A stretch of 64,000 bases of DNA, from assembly GCA_002435865.1 (NCBI GenBank), contig DIWV01000014.1, positions 98,444-162,443 of the forward strand, written 5' to 3'. The stretch comes from Cloacimonetes bacterium UBA6097 (GTDB taxonomy: Bacteria; Cloacimonadota; Cloacimonadia; Cloacimonadales; Cloacimonadaceae). Below, piece by piece: positions 63,965 to 64,000 of the stretch (positions are counted from its first letter, which is position 1; every line of letters starts with the position of its first letter). A program made the position numbers and the translations under genes. The notes beneath the pieces were generated by a model. It saw only the letters and a program-made list of their open reading frames with translations. It made no database searches and had not been told where the DNA came from.

Positions 63965-64000
63965 TTTTAAGAAATATGAGTCGTCCTAAATAAGTTGACA

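Overview
The window looks like a chromosomal segment of a Gram-negative, probably fermentative bacterium of the Fibrobacteres-Chlorobi-Bacteroidetes side of the tree. Candidatus Cloacimonetes is my best guess. The reasons are the many secreted proteins ending in a FlgD-like, type IX-secretion (T9SS) style C-terminal domain (NPFNPETTI ... GVYFYKM ... R+MMLLK), a PorX-like response regulator, a type IV pilus (T4P) secretin operon, and lipoproteins. The assignment is an inference from gene families; no rRNA or tRNA gene is visible.

Layout. (1) 1-12.4 kb, + strand: a T4P/type II-like assembly operon: prepilin, a large GspK/PilX-like surface protein, PilM, PilN, PilO, PilP/GspC-like, PilQ secretin, an Ig-repeat lipoprotein, then after a structured leader PilB and PilC, and a terminator. 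A PAP2 phosphatase follows. (2) 13.2-24.9 kb: an AT-rich accessory island on the - strand: a DUF4143 ATPase, a small orphan, a broken KilA-N gene and a four-gene restriction/defence-like operon (PLD-SNF2 helicase, Eco57I-type methylase, two small unknown proteins). Repeat-rich intergenic blocks lie at both ends, and several of their repeats recur in inverted orientation. (3) 24.9-30.9 kb: two secreted proteins, a MORN-repeat protein overlapping panB, and a small coiled-coil protein overlapping a PorX-like response regulator-PglZ protein. (4) 31-54.8 kb: five large secreted T9SS-type multidomain proteins (1743, 3095, 758, 556 and 389 aa), the first two clearly tandem paralogues with related terminators. 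They are interrupted by an M48 peptidase/ferritin-like pair and a repeat-rich gap. (5) 54.8-64 kb, - strand: QueE, a metal-dependent amidohydrolase, a ferredoxin-EtfA fusion, HU with a 30-residue ribosomal-like peptide gene, an ABC substrate-binding protein and permease, a small secreted protein, and an M1 aminopeptidase carrying a T9SS tail.

How it fits together. Envelope biology dominates: a T4P machine, a regulator of the kind that controls T9SS in Bacteroidetes, and a block of very long adhesin-like T9SS cargo next to it. The accessory island is the best candidate for a less-described defence system. The most unusual non-coding signals are three self-complementary arrays with an 11-nt period (24.26, 48.24 and 63.88 kb). 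None of the functional calls has been checked against a database; they rest on motifs read by eye.
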